A stretch of DNA of 64,000 nucleotides from positions 8,101,001 to 8,165,000 of the forward strand of contig NZ_CP163435.1 of the NCBI RefSeq assembly GCF_041051975.1. Direction: 5' to 3'. Position numbers and translations under genes: made by a program. Below are positions 17,721-26,428 of the stretch, one piece after another (the first letter of the stretch is position 1; each line of letters begins with the position of its first letter). Under the pieces are notes generated by a model. That model did no database searches. It had not been told where the DNA came from and saw only the letters and a program-made list of their open reading frames with translations. Origin of the DNA: Streptomyces sp. R21. GTDB lineage: Bacteria; Actinomycetota; Actinomycetes; Streptomycetales; Streptomycetaceae.

Positions 17721-17815
17721 GTGGGTGGTCTGTGCCCACCCTCCCCCACTCTCGGCTTCGCTCGATCGGGGGCGCCCCCATCGCCGTGCAGAACGCCTGC
17801 CCGCAGACCACCCAC
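17721..17815. repeat. Inverted repeat and hairpin between carboxylase and atzF
   Basis: GTGGGTGGTCTG (17721-17732) and its exact complement CAGACCACCCAC (17804-17815) flank a GC-rich centre. In that centre, CTCCCCCACTCTCGGCTTCG followed by GCTCGATCGGGGG forms a further stem. The central sequence resembles a hairpin element that recurs between genes in many Streptomyces genomes. It could weaken transcription into atzF or stabilise upstream RNA. Confidence 0.7.
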
Positions 17816-17865
17816 CGGGCGGGGTTTTGGCTGACGCCTGCACACAGACCGCCACGGGTCGGACG

Positions 17866-20800
17866 TCAAGTCGCCGTTGGAGAGGCGGGCGCGAGAACCA
17901 GCAACGCCGTTCCCGCCTCCACCTGGTCCCCCGGCCGAGCCAGCACCTCCGCCACCACACCCCCCACCGGCGCATGCACCCTCGACTCCATCTTCATGGC
18001 CTCCAGGGCGAGGAGGGGCTGGCCCGCGGTGACCTCGTCGCCCGGAGAGACATTCAACTGCCAGACGGAGGCGGCGAATTCGGCCTCGATGAGGCGGCCG
18101 CCCTCGGGGACGGTGATGTCGGCGGGGGACGCGGCCGGAGCTGAGGCGGCCTCCGCCCGGGTGAACTCGCCCGCTGCCTCCCAGGCATCCCGCTCCGCCG
18201 AGAACGCGGCGCCCTGGCTGGCGCGGAAGTCGGCGATGGAGCCGGCGTTGTCGGCGAGGAAGATCTCGTACTCGGCGAGGGAGAAGTGGCCCTCTTCGAT
18301 GCGCGGGACGAAGCGGCCGGAGATGATGTCGGCGCGCAGGCCGAGGAGTTCGTCGGGCTCGACGGCGTACCACTTGATGCGGTCGAAGAAGCGCAGCAGC
18401 CAGGGCGAGCCGGGCTCGAAGGCGCCGCGCTGCTGCCAGGGCGACCACACCTGGGTGGTACGGCCGACGAACTGGTAGCCGCCGGGGCCTTCCATGCCGT
18501 AGATGCAGAGGTAGGCGCCGCCGATGCCGACGGAGTTCTCGGCGGTCCAGGTGCGTGCCGGGTTGTACTTGGTCGTCACGAGGCGGTGGCGGGGGTCCAG
18601 CGGAGTGGCCACCGGGGCGCCCAAGTAGACGTCGCCCAGGCCCAGTACGAGGTACTCCGCGTCGAACACCGTGTCGTAGACGTCCGCCACCGAGCCCAGG
18701 CCGTTGACGCGGCGGATGAACTCGATGTTCCACGGGCACCAGGGCGCGTCGTCGCGAACGCCCGCCATGTAGCGGGCGATCGCCTCCCGGGTGGCCGGGT
18801 CATCCCAGGAGAGTGGGAGGTGCACCGTGCGGGAGGGGACGACGAGCTGGTCGCTCGGTGGGAGGGCGGCAGTGATCTCCCGCACGGCCGCGAGGAGTTG
18901 GTGCTGCGGAAGCTGCGCCGGGTCGGTCTGGATCTGGAGGGAGCGGATGCCCGGAGTGAGGTCCGTGACGCCGTCGAGCCCGGCCTCGGTCACCGCCTCC
19001 ATCAGTGCGTGGACGCGCATGCGCAGCGCCAGATCGAGCTGCATGGGGCCGAATTCGACGAGCAGGTTGTCGTCACCGCTGCGCCGGTACGTCACGTCGC
19101 CGTCGCGGGCGAGGATGCCTCCGTCCACGATCGCGGGCCGCGTCCGGCCGTCCGCTGCGATCGGCGCGAAGCGCACCGTGTCGCCGGGGCGGAACTGGCC
19201 GAGCTTCCAGCGTTCCGTGGAGATCACTGTCGCCGGGCAGACGAAACCGCCGAGCGAGGGGCCGTCGGGGCCGAGCAGCACCGGCATGTCGCCCGTGTAG
19301 TCGACGGCGCCGACCGAGTAGGGCGTGTCGTGGATGTTGGACGGGTGCAGGCCCGCCTCGCCGCCGTCCGTCCGTGCCCAGCGGGGCTTCGGCCCGACCA
19401 GCCGGACGCCGGTGCGCGCCGAGTTGAAGTGGACCTTCCAGTCGGCGGCGTAGAAGTCGTGGATGTCGTCCTCGGTGAAGAACTCCGGTGCGGCGTGCGG
19501 GCCTTCGAGCGCGCCGACGTGCCACACCGCGCCGATGGCAGGGCGTTCCTCGATGGGCACCGGGCGTCCCGCGTCGGTCGCCGCCCCGCCGTGCAGGACG
19601 TCTCCCGTGCGCAGCGTCCGCCCGCCGTGCCCGCCGAACCGGCCGAGTGTGAACGTGGACGCGCTGCCGAGGAATGACGGCACGTCCAGGCCGCCGCCCG
19701 CGAAGAGGACGTAGGTGCGCAGGCCGTGCTCGGCGGGGGCGCCGACCTCCAGTACGGCCCCCGCGGGCACCGTCACCGGCTCCCACTGCACGACCGGCGT
19801 GCCGTCGAGGGCGACCGGCGCGGGGGCCCCGGTGACGCACACGGTCGTGGGGTGCGCGAACCTCAACGTCGGTCCCTGCAAGGTGCATTCGAGCCCTGGC
19901 GCCCCCTCGGCGTTGCCGAGCGCCCGGTTGCCGAGCCGGAAGGAGAGGTCGTCCATCGGGCCGCACGGCGGCACCCCGACCTGCCAGTGGCCGGTGCGGC
20001 CCGGCCAGTCCTGCACGGTGGTGAGGGTTCCGCCGGAGACCACCTCGATACGCGGGGTCGGGTCGGTGACCTCCGCGAGTGTCGCCGTCGAGTGCGCCGC
20101 CGTCCGGAAAGCGTCCGTGGCGAGCGCGGCCCGCACCAGCCCGAGGTTGGTCTCGATGCCGTCGACGCGGGTCCTGGCCAGCGCCTCGTCGAGCCGTTCC
20201 AGGGCATGCGCCCGGTCGGAGCCGTACGCGATGACCTTGGCGAGCATCGGGTCGTACGACGTGGTCACCTCGGTGCCCGTCTCGACCCAGCCGTCCACGC
20301 GGACGCCCCCGGGGAACTCGACCCGGGTCAACAGGCCCGCGCTGGGCCGGTGTTCGCGCGAGGGGTCCTCCGCGTAGACGCGGGCCTCCACGGCGTGGCC
20401 GCGGGGTGCGCCCGGATCCCGTACGACATCCGAGTCGCCGCGGGCCAGGCGCAGCATCCAGGCGACCAGGTCGACGCCGTAGATCTCCTCCGTGACCGGA
20501 TGCTCCACCTGGAGGCGGGTGTTGACCTCCAGGAAGTAGGCCTCCTCGCGCGCGGCGTCGTAGACGAACTCGACGGTGCCCGCGGAGCGGTAGGCGACGG
20601 CTGCGCACAAGTCGCGTGCGGAGGAGGTCAGTTGCTCGCGTATGCGAGGCGGAAGGCCCGGAGCCGGGGCCTCCTCCAGCACCTTCTGGTTGCGGCGCTG
20701 GAGCGAGCAGTCACGGTCGCCGAAGGTGACGACCCGGCCCGCGCCGTCGCCGAAGACCTGCACCTCGACATGGCGGGCGTGCTCGACGAGACGTTCCAGG

Positions 20801-21393
20801 AAGACCCCCGCCGAGGAGAAGGACGCGGCGGCGACACGGTGCACGCTCTCCCATGCCTCGGTCAGTTCGTCGGCGGAGCGACATGCCGACATACCGATGC
20901 CGCCGCCACCGCCGGTGGCCTTGAGCATCACCGGATAGCCGATCAAGTCGGCCTGGTCCAGTGCCTCTTCGGGAGAAGTCAGCAGCCCCGTGCCCGGTGC
21001 CAACGGCACGCCCGCGGCCTGTGCCGCCGCCCGTGCCGTGTGCTTCGCCCCGAACAGTTCCAGCTGCTCCGGCGTCGGCCCCACGAACACGATTCCGGCG
21101 TCCTCGCAGCGCCGCGCGAAGGCCGCGTCCTCGGAGAGGAAGCCGTAGCCCGGGTGGATGGCTCCCGCGCCGGTGTCCTTCGCCGCCTTCAGGACCAGGT
21201 CGGCGTCGAGGTACGACTCCTTCGCGGGCGCGGGGCCCAGCCGTACGGCCTCGTCGGCGAGCCGGACATGGGGCGCCGAGCGGTCCGGGTCGGAGTACAC
21301 CGCCACGGTGCGCAGGCCGAGTTCGCGTGCCGTGCGGATGATCCGGACCGCTATCTCGCCCCGGTTGGCGACCAGCAAGGTATCGAAGCTCAT
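17866..21393 (-). CDS. Urea/guanidine carboxylase, biotin-dependent
   Basis: A 1175-residue multidomain enzyme. Order: biotin carboxylase (1 to about 450; TGGGGGIGM ATP loop, EVNTRLQVEHPVTE), two carboxyltransferase halves of the AHS/KipA-KipI type (about 480-1060) and a biotinyl domain with EAMKM, biotinyl-lysine at 1134. It carboxylates urea to allophanate or guanidine to carboxyguanidine with ATP and bicarbonate. The paired DUF1989 genes upstream favour guanidine as substrate, because these encode the carboxyguanidine deiminase in characterised systems. The ATG overlaps the stop of the upstream gene (ATGA). Confidence 0.9.
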   Translation of the reverse strand: MSFDTLLVANRGEIAVRIIRTARELGLRTVAVYSDPDRSAPHVRLADEAVRLGPAPAKESYLDADLVLKAAKDTGAGAIHPGYGFLSEDAAFARRCEDAGIVFVGPTPEQLELFGAKHTARAAAQAAGVPLAPGTGLLTSPEEALDQADLIGYPVMLKATGGGGGIGMSACRSADELTEAWESVHRVAAASFSSAGVFLERLVEHARHVEVQVFGDGAGRVVTFGDRDCSLQRRNQKVLEEAPAPGLPPRIREQLTSSARDLCAAVAYRSAGTVEFVYDAAREEAYFLEVNTRLQVEHPVTEEIYGVDLVAWMLRLARGDSDVVRDPGAPRGHAVEARVYAEDPSREHRPSAGLLTRVEFPGGVRVDGWVETGTEVTTSYDPMLAKVIAYGSDRAHALERLDEALARTRVDGIETNLGLVRAALATDAFRTAAHSTATLAEVTDPTPRIEVVSGGTLTTVQDWPGRTGHWQVGVPPCGPMDDLSFRLGNRALGNAEGAPGLECTLQGPTLRFAHPTTVCVTGAPAPVALDGTPVVQWEPVTVPAGAVLEVGAPAEHGLRTYVLFAGGGLDVPSFLGSASTFTLGRFGGHGGRTLRTGDVLHGGAATDAGRPVPIEERPAIGAVWHVGALEGPHAAPEFFTEDDIHDFYAADWKVHFNSARTGVRLVGPKPRWARTDGGEAGLHPSNIHDTPYSVGAVDYTGDMPVLLGPDGPSLGGFVCPATVISTERWKLGQFRPGDTVRFAPIAADGRTRPAIVDGGILARDGDVTYRRSGDDNLLVEFGPMQLDLALRMRVHALMEAVTEAGLDGVTDLTPGIRSLQIQTDPAQLPQHQLLAAVREITAALPPSDQLVVPSRTVHLPLSWDDPATREAIARYMAGVRDDAPWCPWNIEFIRRVNGLGSVADVYDTVFDAEYLVLGLGDVYLGAPVATPLDPRHRLVTTKYNPARTWTAENSVGIGGAYLCIYGMEGPGGYQFVGRTTQVWSPWQQRGAFEPGSPWLLRFFDRIKWYAVEPDELLGLRADIISGRFVPRIEEGHFSLAEYEIFLADNAGSIADFRASQGAAFSAERDAWEAAGEFTRAEAASAPAASPADITVPEGGRLIEAEFAASVWQLNVSPGDEVTAGQPLLALEAMKMESRVHAPVGGVVAEVLARPGDQVEAGTALLVLAPASPTAT

Positions 21394-22025
21394 GCGCGCA
21401 CTCCGCTGATCGTCATCTCCACCGCCGTCGGATCGAAGCCGTTGCAGGGGTTGTTGATCTGGGGGCAGTTGGAGACGAGGACGAGCACGTCGCGCTCGGC
21501 GCGCAGGGTCAGGGCGAGGCCCGGTGCCGAGATGCCGTCGACGATGCCGAGGGTGCCGTCCTTCTCGACCGGCACGTTCATGTACCAGTTGATGTTGGAG
21601 ACGAGATCGCGCTTGCCCAGGCCGTACTTGGCGCCCTCGGCAAGGAAGTTGTCCACGCACGCGTGCTGCGACCAGGTGTGGTGGCCGTACCGGAGCGTGT
21701 TCGACTCCTTGGAGCAGGCGCCGCCGACCGTGTCGTGCCGGCCGACCTGGTCCTCGACCACGGTCATCAGCGGCGTGTGCTCGTTGGACATGAGCACACT
21801 GCCCGTGGTCAGGAAGATGTTGCCCTGCGCGTGGATGGTGTCGGGCGCGCTGTAGCGGACTGCGGTGTCCTCGGCGTCGTAGACGAGGAAGTCGACGGCC
21901 TGGTTGCCGTGCAGGTCGGTGATGGTGAGTGTCTCGCCGGTGCGGACGACGGCCGACCAGGCGGCCCGGGCGGGGACGACGGCGGCCTTCGTGTGATCCC
22001 GTTCGGCGTTCGTGGCCGTGCTCAT
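21390..22025 (-). CDS. DUF1989 protein, urea carboxylase-associated protein 2
   Basis: A 211-residue DUF1989 protein. Conserved-looking pieces include DLHGNQAVDFL, TTGSVLMSNEHTPLMTVVED, GRHDTVGGACSKESN and NCPQINNPCNGF. In characterised operons the two DUF1989 subunits (CgdA/CgdB) form a carboxyguanidine deiminase giving allophanate. ATGA overlaps join it to both neighbours (start 22025 with the upstream stop, stop with the carboxylase ATG), so the four genes are tightly coupled. Assignment of enzymatic role is by family, not shown here. Confidence 0.85.
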   Translation of the reverse strand: MSTATNAERDHTKAAVVPARAAWSAVVRTGETLTITDLHGNQAVDFLVYDAEDTAVRYSAPDTIHAQGNIFLTTGSVLMSNEHTPLMTVVEDQVGRHDTVGGACSKESNTLRYGHHTWSQHACVDNFLAEGAKYGLGKRDLVSNINWYMNVPVEKDGTLGIVDGISAPGLALTLRAERDVLVLVSNCPQINNPCNGFDPTAVEMTISGVRA

Positions 22026-22846
22026 GCGAGCCCCTTCGCGGCAAGGAATTCGGCGGTGTTCAGGAAGGCGCGGCGGCCCTCGGGCGTCGTCTCCCACAGC
22101 GGGTCGCCGGGCCCGGTCGCAGCCGCGCGCCAGGCGAGCACCTCCAGCGGGGTGCTCACGTACTCCGGCCGGGGATCGGCCGGGTGCGGCGCGTTCGCGA
22201 TCAGCACGGTGATGTCCTGCTCGGCGCGCAGGGTCACGCTGCCGCCGGGCCCGGCCGAGCCGGTGAAGTCCAGTGAGCCGTCGTCGCGGACCCGCACGCC
22301 CTGGAAGAAGGAGAGCGAGGGCGGCAGATCGCGCGGTGCGAGCCCGTTCTTTGCGGCGGCCAGCTTGAACAGCTCGCGGCCGGCCGGGGAGGGGGACTGC
22401 GGTGTGCCGTCCCCGTACCGCTCGGTGTTCCGTACGAGCGTGGAGGTGCCGCACAGCGCGTCGTGCCGCCCGGAGGTGTCGGCGGTCACCGAGGCCAGCA
22501 CCCGGCCCTGGTCGGACAGCAGCAGCTGACCCTCGCCCAGGTAGGCGTTCCACTGGACCTTGACCGTGTCCGCCACGTTCAGCCGCTCCCATGGCCGGTC
22601 GGCGACGTACAGCAGGAGGTGCGCACATGCATCGCCGCGCAGGTCGGTCAGCCGCAGCTCGGTGCCGCGGGCCAGCACTCTGTGCGTGTAGTTGCCGCCC
22701 GCAACGGTCTCGGCCCACACCAGGTGGCCCGCCTCGCAGGGAGGAGTGGGCCAGGCACCGGCGGGGACGACGGGCATGGCCTCGGCGCGGGCGCCGTCCT
22801 GGGAACGGGCGTGGTCGCGGGCTCCGTACGTGGTCGCTGTTGCCAT
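22022..22846 (-). CDS. DUF1989 protein, urea carboxylase-associated protein 1
   Basis: A 274-residue DUF1989 protein, a longer paralogue of the next gene. It shares the pattern TDLRGDACAHLLLY, LLLSDQGRVLASVTAD and GRHDALCGTSTL. It is the first gene of the leftward operon; ATG follows GGAGG. The operator palindrome lies 51-72 bases upstream of the start. It is probably one half of the carboxyguanidine deiminase, although older annotations call it only urea carboxylase-associated. Confidence 0.85.
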   Translation of the reverse strand: MATATTYGARDHARSQDGARAEAMPVVPAGAWPTPPCEAGHLVWAETVAGGNYTHRVLARGTELRLTDLRGDACAHLLLYVADRPWERLNVADTVKVQWNAYLGEGQLLLSDQGRVLASVTADTSGRHDALCGTSTLVRNTERYGDGTPQSPSPAGRELFKLAAAKNGLAPRDLPPSLSFFQGVRVRDDGSLDFTGSAGPGGSVTLRAEQDITVLIANAPHPADPRPEYVSTPLEVLAWRAAATGPGDPLWETTPEGRRAFLNTAEFLAAKGLA

Positions 22847-22896
22847 CGCGGGACCTCCGGATCCGGGGGTGTCGTGTGTCGGCCTCTGCAGGCGCT

Positions 22897-22918
22897 ATTT
22901 CTGTCGCTCGACAGAAAT
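22897..22918. promoter_or_regulatory. Operator palindrome upstream of the carboxylase operon
   Basis: Perfect 9-bp arms ATTTCTGTC and GACAGAAAT separated by GCTC. It lies between the first DUF1989 gene and the divergent TetR gene. A close copy, sharing 13 bases from GACAGAAA through TTAGG, lies upstream of the APC permease at 31146-31165. It is probably the binding site of the neighbouring TetR regulator. Confidence 0.75.
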
Positions 22919-23053
22919 TAGGTGCGAGGCGGGTCGCCGCGATTGCGGAGGGGTTGCCGCCCGGTTACCGAGCCCTCACGAGGATCGCGGTGAGCGACCG
23001 GACGAAGCCCGGTCGTAGATCGTCGTACGGCGTCGTGTGCGAGGATCGAACGC

Positions 23054-23689
23054 ATGGGGACGAGCAGTGGACGCCGGGTCGGCCGGCCGCGCGCCGCGCA
23101 GCGGCCGGACACCGGCCTGTCGCCGCGCGACGAACTGCTCACCGCCGCCGCCGAGTTGTTCACCACCCGGGGCTACGCCGCCACCACCACCCGCGCCGTC
23201 GCCGAGCTGGCGGGCATGCGGCAGGCGTCCATGTACCACTACGTCTCCGGCAAGGAGGAGCTGCTCGCCGAGCTCCTGGAGTCCACTGTCACGCCCTCGC
23301 TGACCCTGGCCCGGCAGCTGCTCGCGCAGGACGAGGCCCCGGCGGAGGGCCGGCTGTGGGAGCTGTGCCGCACGGATGTGGAACTGCTCTGCGGCGGCCC
23401 GCACAACCTCGGCGGGCTCTATCTGCTGCCCGAGGTGCGCGCCGAGCGCTTCGCCGGCTTCCATGCCGTACGGGCCGAACTCAAGGACGCCTACCGGCAG
23501 TTGCTCGCCGCCACGGCCGCGGGCGGCGCGCTCGCCAAGGGTGAGCTGGATCTGCGTACGGACCTGGTGTTCGGGCTGATCGAGGGCGTCATCCTCGTCC
23601 ACCGCTCCGATCCGGAGCGGCCCGTGTCGGCGTTCGCCGAGGCCACGGCGGACGCCGCGCTGCGTATCGCGGGTATCGCGGCCAACTGA
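23054..23689 (+). CDS. TetR-family regulator of the carboxylase operon
   Basis: A 211-residue regulator. The HTH is about residues 30-70 (LLTAAAELFTTRGYAATTTRAVAELAGMRQASMYHYVSGKEEL in the usual TetR layout) and a ligand domain follows. ATG follows GAGGA. It is divergent from the DUF1989/carboxylase/atzF operon with a perfect palindrome in the gap, so it very probably controls that operon and perhaps itself. The ligand may be a pathway metabolite. Confidence 0.9.
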   Translation: MGTSSGRRVGRPRAAQRPDTGLSPRDELLTAAAELFTTRGYAATTTRAVAELAGMRQASMYHYVSGKEELLAELLESTVTPSLTLARQLLAQDEAPAEGRLWELCRTDVELLCGGPHNLGGLYLLPEVRAERFAGFHAVRAELKDAYRQLLAATAAGGALAKGELDLRTDLVFGLIEGVILVHRSDPERPVSAFAEATADAALRIAGIAAN

Positions 23690-23985
23690 GTCCTTCCGGG
23701 TCTTCCGGGGGTGTTTTCGCATGCCCGTACGTCGTCACGCACCGTGTGCGAATGAAGCCTCAGCGTGCAAATGGAGCCGAGAGTACTCCTGTCGCGCGGG
23801 TGATTTCAGGTGCTTGCTGAATATGACACAGCGATGATCCGGTCGGACTAAGCTCGCCCGCAGCGCACCGAGTTGAGATGTATTCGGGCGCTTGTTCCCA
23901 AAAGTTCCGAAGATTCAGTTTGAACCATGACGATTCCCCCACAAACCTCCCCGACCCCCCAGCCGACCTGTCTCAGAGGGCATAC
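23690..23985 (+). other. Upstream region of the rar operon
   Basis: 296 bases without a convincing gene. The AT content is higher than in surrounding coding DNA from about 23810 to 23940, consistent with a promoter. A TAAGCT at 23849-23854 is a possible -10, but no well-spaced -35 is evident. An in-frame ATG at 23878 would lengthen RarA by 36 residues and is considered less likely. Confidence 0.4.
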
Positions 23986-25572
23986 ATGGTGAGTGTTCAA
24001 TCGCCTCCCGCTGGCCGTGAACTTCCCTACGCACGCTTGCTGTTGCTGCCGGCCATAGTGATGGCCGCCGCGACCGGAGCCGCCGTCGCCGTGGTGACGG
24101 AGCCGGCCCGGATCGCCGTCGGCTTGTGCGGTGCCGTCGCGACGCTCCTCGTGCTCGCGAGCGCGGCCGAAGCCGTCCGCCGCGGCCGCATCGCCCGCGA
24201 CGCGCGCGCCGAACTCGCGCGCCGGACCGCGTATCTGGAACAGCGCATAGCCGCCCACGACCAGCAGATCGTGCGCCTCGGCAGCGACCTCCTGCCCGGC
24301 GCACTGCAGCAGCTGCGCAGCGGAGATTCCCCCGCGGAGGTGATTCGCACCTTCATCGACGGTGACCCGGTCAACCGTGAAATCCCGCGCTCCCAGCGCG
24401 ATCTGCTGCGCACCGTGCTGCGCATCGTCGACCGCGAGGAGTCGATGCGCGACGCCGCGCAGCGTGCCTTCGTCAACATCGCCCGACGCGTGCAGGCGAT
24501 CGTCCACCAGCAGAACAACGAACTGCGGGAGATGGAGGAGGACCACGGGCGCAACCCCGAGGTCTTCGACGACCTGCTGCGCATCGACCACGGCACCGCG
24601 CTGATCGGCCGCCTCGCCGACTCCATCGCCGTACTCGGCGGCGGCCGTCCCGTCCGCCAATGGCCGGAGCCCGTCACGCTGTTCAGCGTGCTGCGCGGCG
24701 CCATGTCACGCATCTTGGAGTACCGCCGCATCGAGCTCCACTCGATCGCCGACATCGCGGTCAAGGGCATCTCGGTCGAGCCGGTCATCCACGTGGCCGC
24801 CGAACTCCTCGACAACGCCACCCGTTACTCGCCGCCGCACACCAAGGTGCACGTCACCGCCGTCGAGGTGCAGACCGGCATCGCCATCGAGATCGAGGAC
24901 GGCGGCATCAGCCTCAGCGAGGAGGCCCGCGCCCGCGCCGAGAACCTGCTGCTCCAGGCCCAGCAGGGCGTCGACCTCAACGTCCTCGGCGAGGCCCCGC
25001 GCCTCGGCATGGCCGTCGTCGGGCGCCTCTCGCAGATGTTCAACATGCAGGTGTCGCTGCGCCAGTCCGCCTACGGCGGCGTGCGCGCGATCCTCGTCGT
25101 CCCGCACGACATGCTCACCAACGAGCCCGCCGTCGGCGCCGCCCACGGCATCGGCGCGGCCTCCCGGCCGACCGTGGACACCGGCGGGGTCGAGGCTCCC
25201 GCACGCAAGCCGAAGAAGCGCCGCCCGACCACCGGCCCGCGCATCCCCGCCTCGAACGGTGCATCGATGGAGGACGACGTCCCGGAGGTCACCGAGTGGA
25301 CGGCCAACGGCCTCCCGCAGCGCCGCAGCAGGGTCAAGGTCCCCCTCTCCCAGCGCTACGCCGAGGCGGCGGCCGAAGCGGCGGCCGCCGAGGCCGCTGC
25401 GGCCGCGGCCCCTTCCTGGGCCGAACCGGTCCCGGAGGAGAAGGAGCCCGAACCCGGCCTGTGGGTCGAGGCGTTCATGAACGGCCTCAAGGGCGATCCG
25501 GACCCGGCCGTGTCCGAACCGACCATTCAGCCGGCCCACCTGGAGGCCGACGACGAGGGGGACCTCAAGTGA
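23986..25572 (+). CDS. rarA: Conservon sensor kinase-like protein RarA/CvnA
   Basis: A 528-residue protein. Two membrane segments are near the N-terminus (about 12-60), followed by a coiled linker and a histidine-kinase-type ATPase domain (AAELLDNATRYSPPHTKV is the N box, near residue 275; GLGMAVVGRLS-like region near 340). There is no clear phospho-accepting His box. The C-terminal 150 residues are low complexity (KPKKRRP, long Ala-Glu runs). CvnA assembles with CvnB, C and D in a G-protein-like membrane complex. ATG at 23986 follows AGAGGG. The rarB GTG overlaps its stop. Confidence 0.9.
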   Translation: MVSVQSPPAGRELPYARLLLLPAIVMAAATGAAVAVVTEPARIAVGLCGAVATLLVLASAAEAVRRGRIARDARAELARRTAYLEQRIAAHDQQIVRLGSDLLPGALQQLRSGDSPAEVIRTFIDGDPVNREIPRSQRDLLRTVLRIVDREESMRDAAQRAFVNIARRVQAIVHQQNNELREMEEDHGRNPEVFDDLLRIDHGTALIGRLADSIAVLGGGRPVRQWPEPVTLFSVLRGAMSRILEYRRIELHSIADIAVKGISVEPVIHVAAELLDNATRYSPPHTKVHVTAVEVQTGIAIEIEDGGISLSEEARARAENLLLQAQQGVDLNVLGEAPRLGMAVVGRLSQMFNMQVSLRQSAYGGVRAILVVPHDMLTNEPAVGAAHGIGAASRPTVDTGGVEAPARKPKKRRPTTGPRIPASNGASMEDDVPEVTEWTANGLPQRRSRVKVPLSQRYAEAAAEAAAAEAAAAAAPSWAEPVPEEKEPEPGLWVEAFMNGLKGDPDPAVSEPTIQPAHLEADDEGDLK

Positions 25573-25976
25573 TCCAGCAGCGAGCCAACTTCGACTGGAT
25601 GCTCAAGGAGCTCGCCGACGGCGTTCCGGGCATCCAGCAGATCGTGGTGCTCTCCGCCGACGGACTTCGGATCGCCCGCTACGGCGGTGACCCCGACCAG
25701 GCCGACCGTGTCGCCGCCGCCTGCGCGGGCCTGCAGAGCCTCGCCGGGGCCGTGGCGGGTGAACTCCCCAACAGCGACGGCCGGATGCGCATGGTCATCA
25801 TCGAGATCAACGGCGGCTACTTCTACCTGATGGCGGCCGGACCCAACGCCTACCTCGCCGTGCTCTCGAACATGACCGCGGACGCCGGGATGATGAGCAA
25901 CCGCATGCGTGACCTGGTCGTCCGGATCGGTGCCCACCTGACGAGTCCGCCCCGGCGCAACGGGCAGACCGTATGA
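25569..25976 (+). CDS. rarB: Roadblock/LC7-domain protein RarB/CvnB
   Basis: A 135-residue roadblock protein (WMLKELADGVPGIQQIVVLSADGLRIA is the first helix and strand; IIEINGGYFYLMAAGPNAYLAVL the core). Roadblock proteins of this type act on small Ras-like GTPases as regulators, here CvnD. GTG overlaps the rarA stop (GTGA), and its stop overlaps the rarC ATG (ATGA). Confidence 0.93.
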   Translation: MIQQRANFDWMLKELADGVPGIQQIVVLSADGLRIARYGGDPDQADRVAAACAGLQSLAGAVAGELPNSDGRMRMVIIEINGGYFYLMAAGPNAYLAVLSNMTADAGMMSNRMRDLVVRIGAHLTSPPRRNGQTV

Positions 25977-26428
25977 CTCCTCCGCAACGCCGGCGGCGCT
26001 ACCCCAAGGAAGAACCACCCGACCCTCCCGGCCAGGACGGCTCGGACGACAACGAAGGCAAGGGCGGCTCGGGTGGCCAAGAGGGGGCGAAGCCCCGGAA
26101 GAACCCCGAACGCCTCTACACCATCACGGGCGGAGGCGAGGACGGGGACCGGGCCGCCCTCGACCTGGTGACGTTAATCGTGGCGCGCGCCGACGTGCCG
26201 CCGACCGCCGCCCAGCCGGAGCAGTCGGCGCTGCTCCGGCTCTGCACGGCCCCCCTGTCCGTGGCCGAGCTCTCGGCCTATCTCAGTCTGCCGTTCAGCG
26301 TGGTGACCGTCCTGCTCACCGAGCTGCTGACGGCCGAACTGGTCCAGGCGCGCGCCCCGATCGTCCGCCAGGCGCTCCCCGACCGTTCCCTCCTCGAAGC
26401 GGTGATGCATGGACTTCAAAAGCTCTGA
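25973..26428 (+). CDS. rarC: DUF742 protein RarC/CvnC with a TTA codon
   Basis: A 151-residue DUF742 protein. The N-terminal 45 residues are charged and Gly-rich; the DUF742 region runs from about RLYTITGGG (47) to the end and includes a winged-helix-like segment (LSVAELSAYLSLPFSVVTVLLTELL). Leu68 is encoded by TTA (26174-26176), a codon read only by the bldA tRNA in Streptomyces, so translation of rarC is probably delayed to the developmental phase. It overlaps rarB by 4 and rarD by 20 bases. Confidence 0.92.
   Translation: MTPPQRRRRYPKEEPPDPPGQDGSDDNEGKGGSGGQEGAKPRKNPERLYTITGGGEDGDRAALDLVTLIVARADVPPTAAQPEQSALLRLCTAPLSVAELSAYLSLPFSVVTVLLTELLTAELVQARAPIVRQALPDRSLLEAVMHGLQKL

Noticed and set aside
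19726..21855. A 709-codon rightward frame opposite the carboxylase gene
   Set aside because: It is the antisense shadow of a gene with clear biotin carboxylase motifs; its translation is low-complexity Arg/Gly/Val and matches no domain.
22847..23053. A ykkC guanidine riboswitch ahead of the DUF1989 gene
   Set aside because: The region shows the TetR-type palindrome but I could not recognise the conserved ykkC elements; a covariance search would be needed to exclude it fully.
24660..25568. A long frame fused upstream of rarB
   Set aside because: It is an out-of-frame reading of rarA; GTG at 25569 overlapping the rarA stop gives the normal roadblock protein length.
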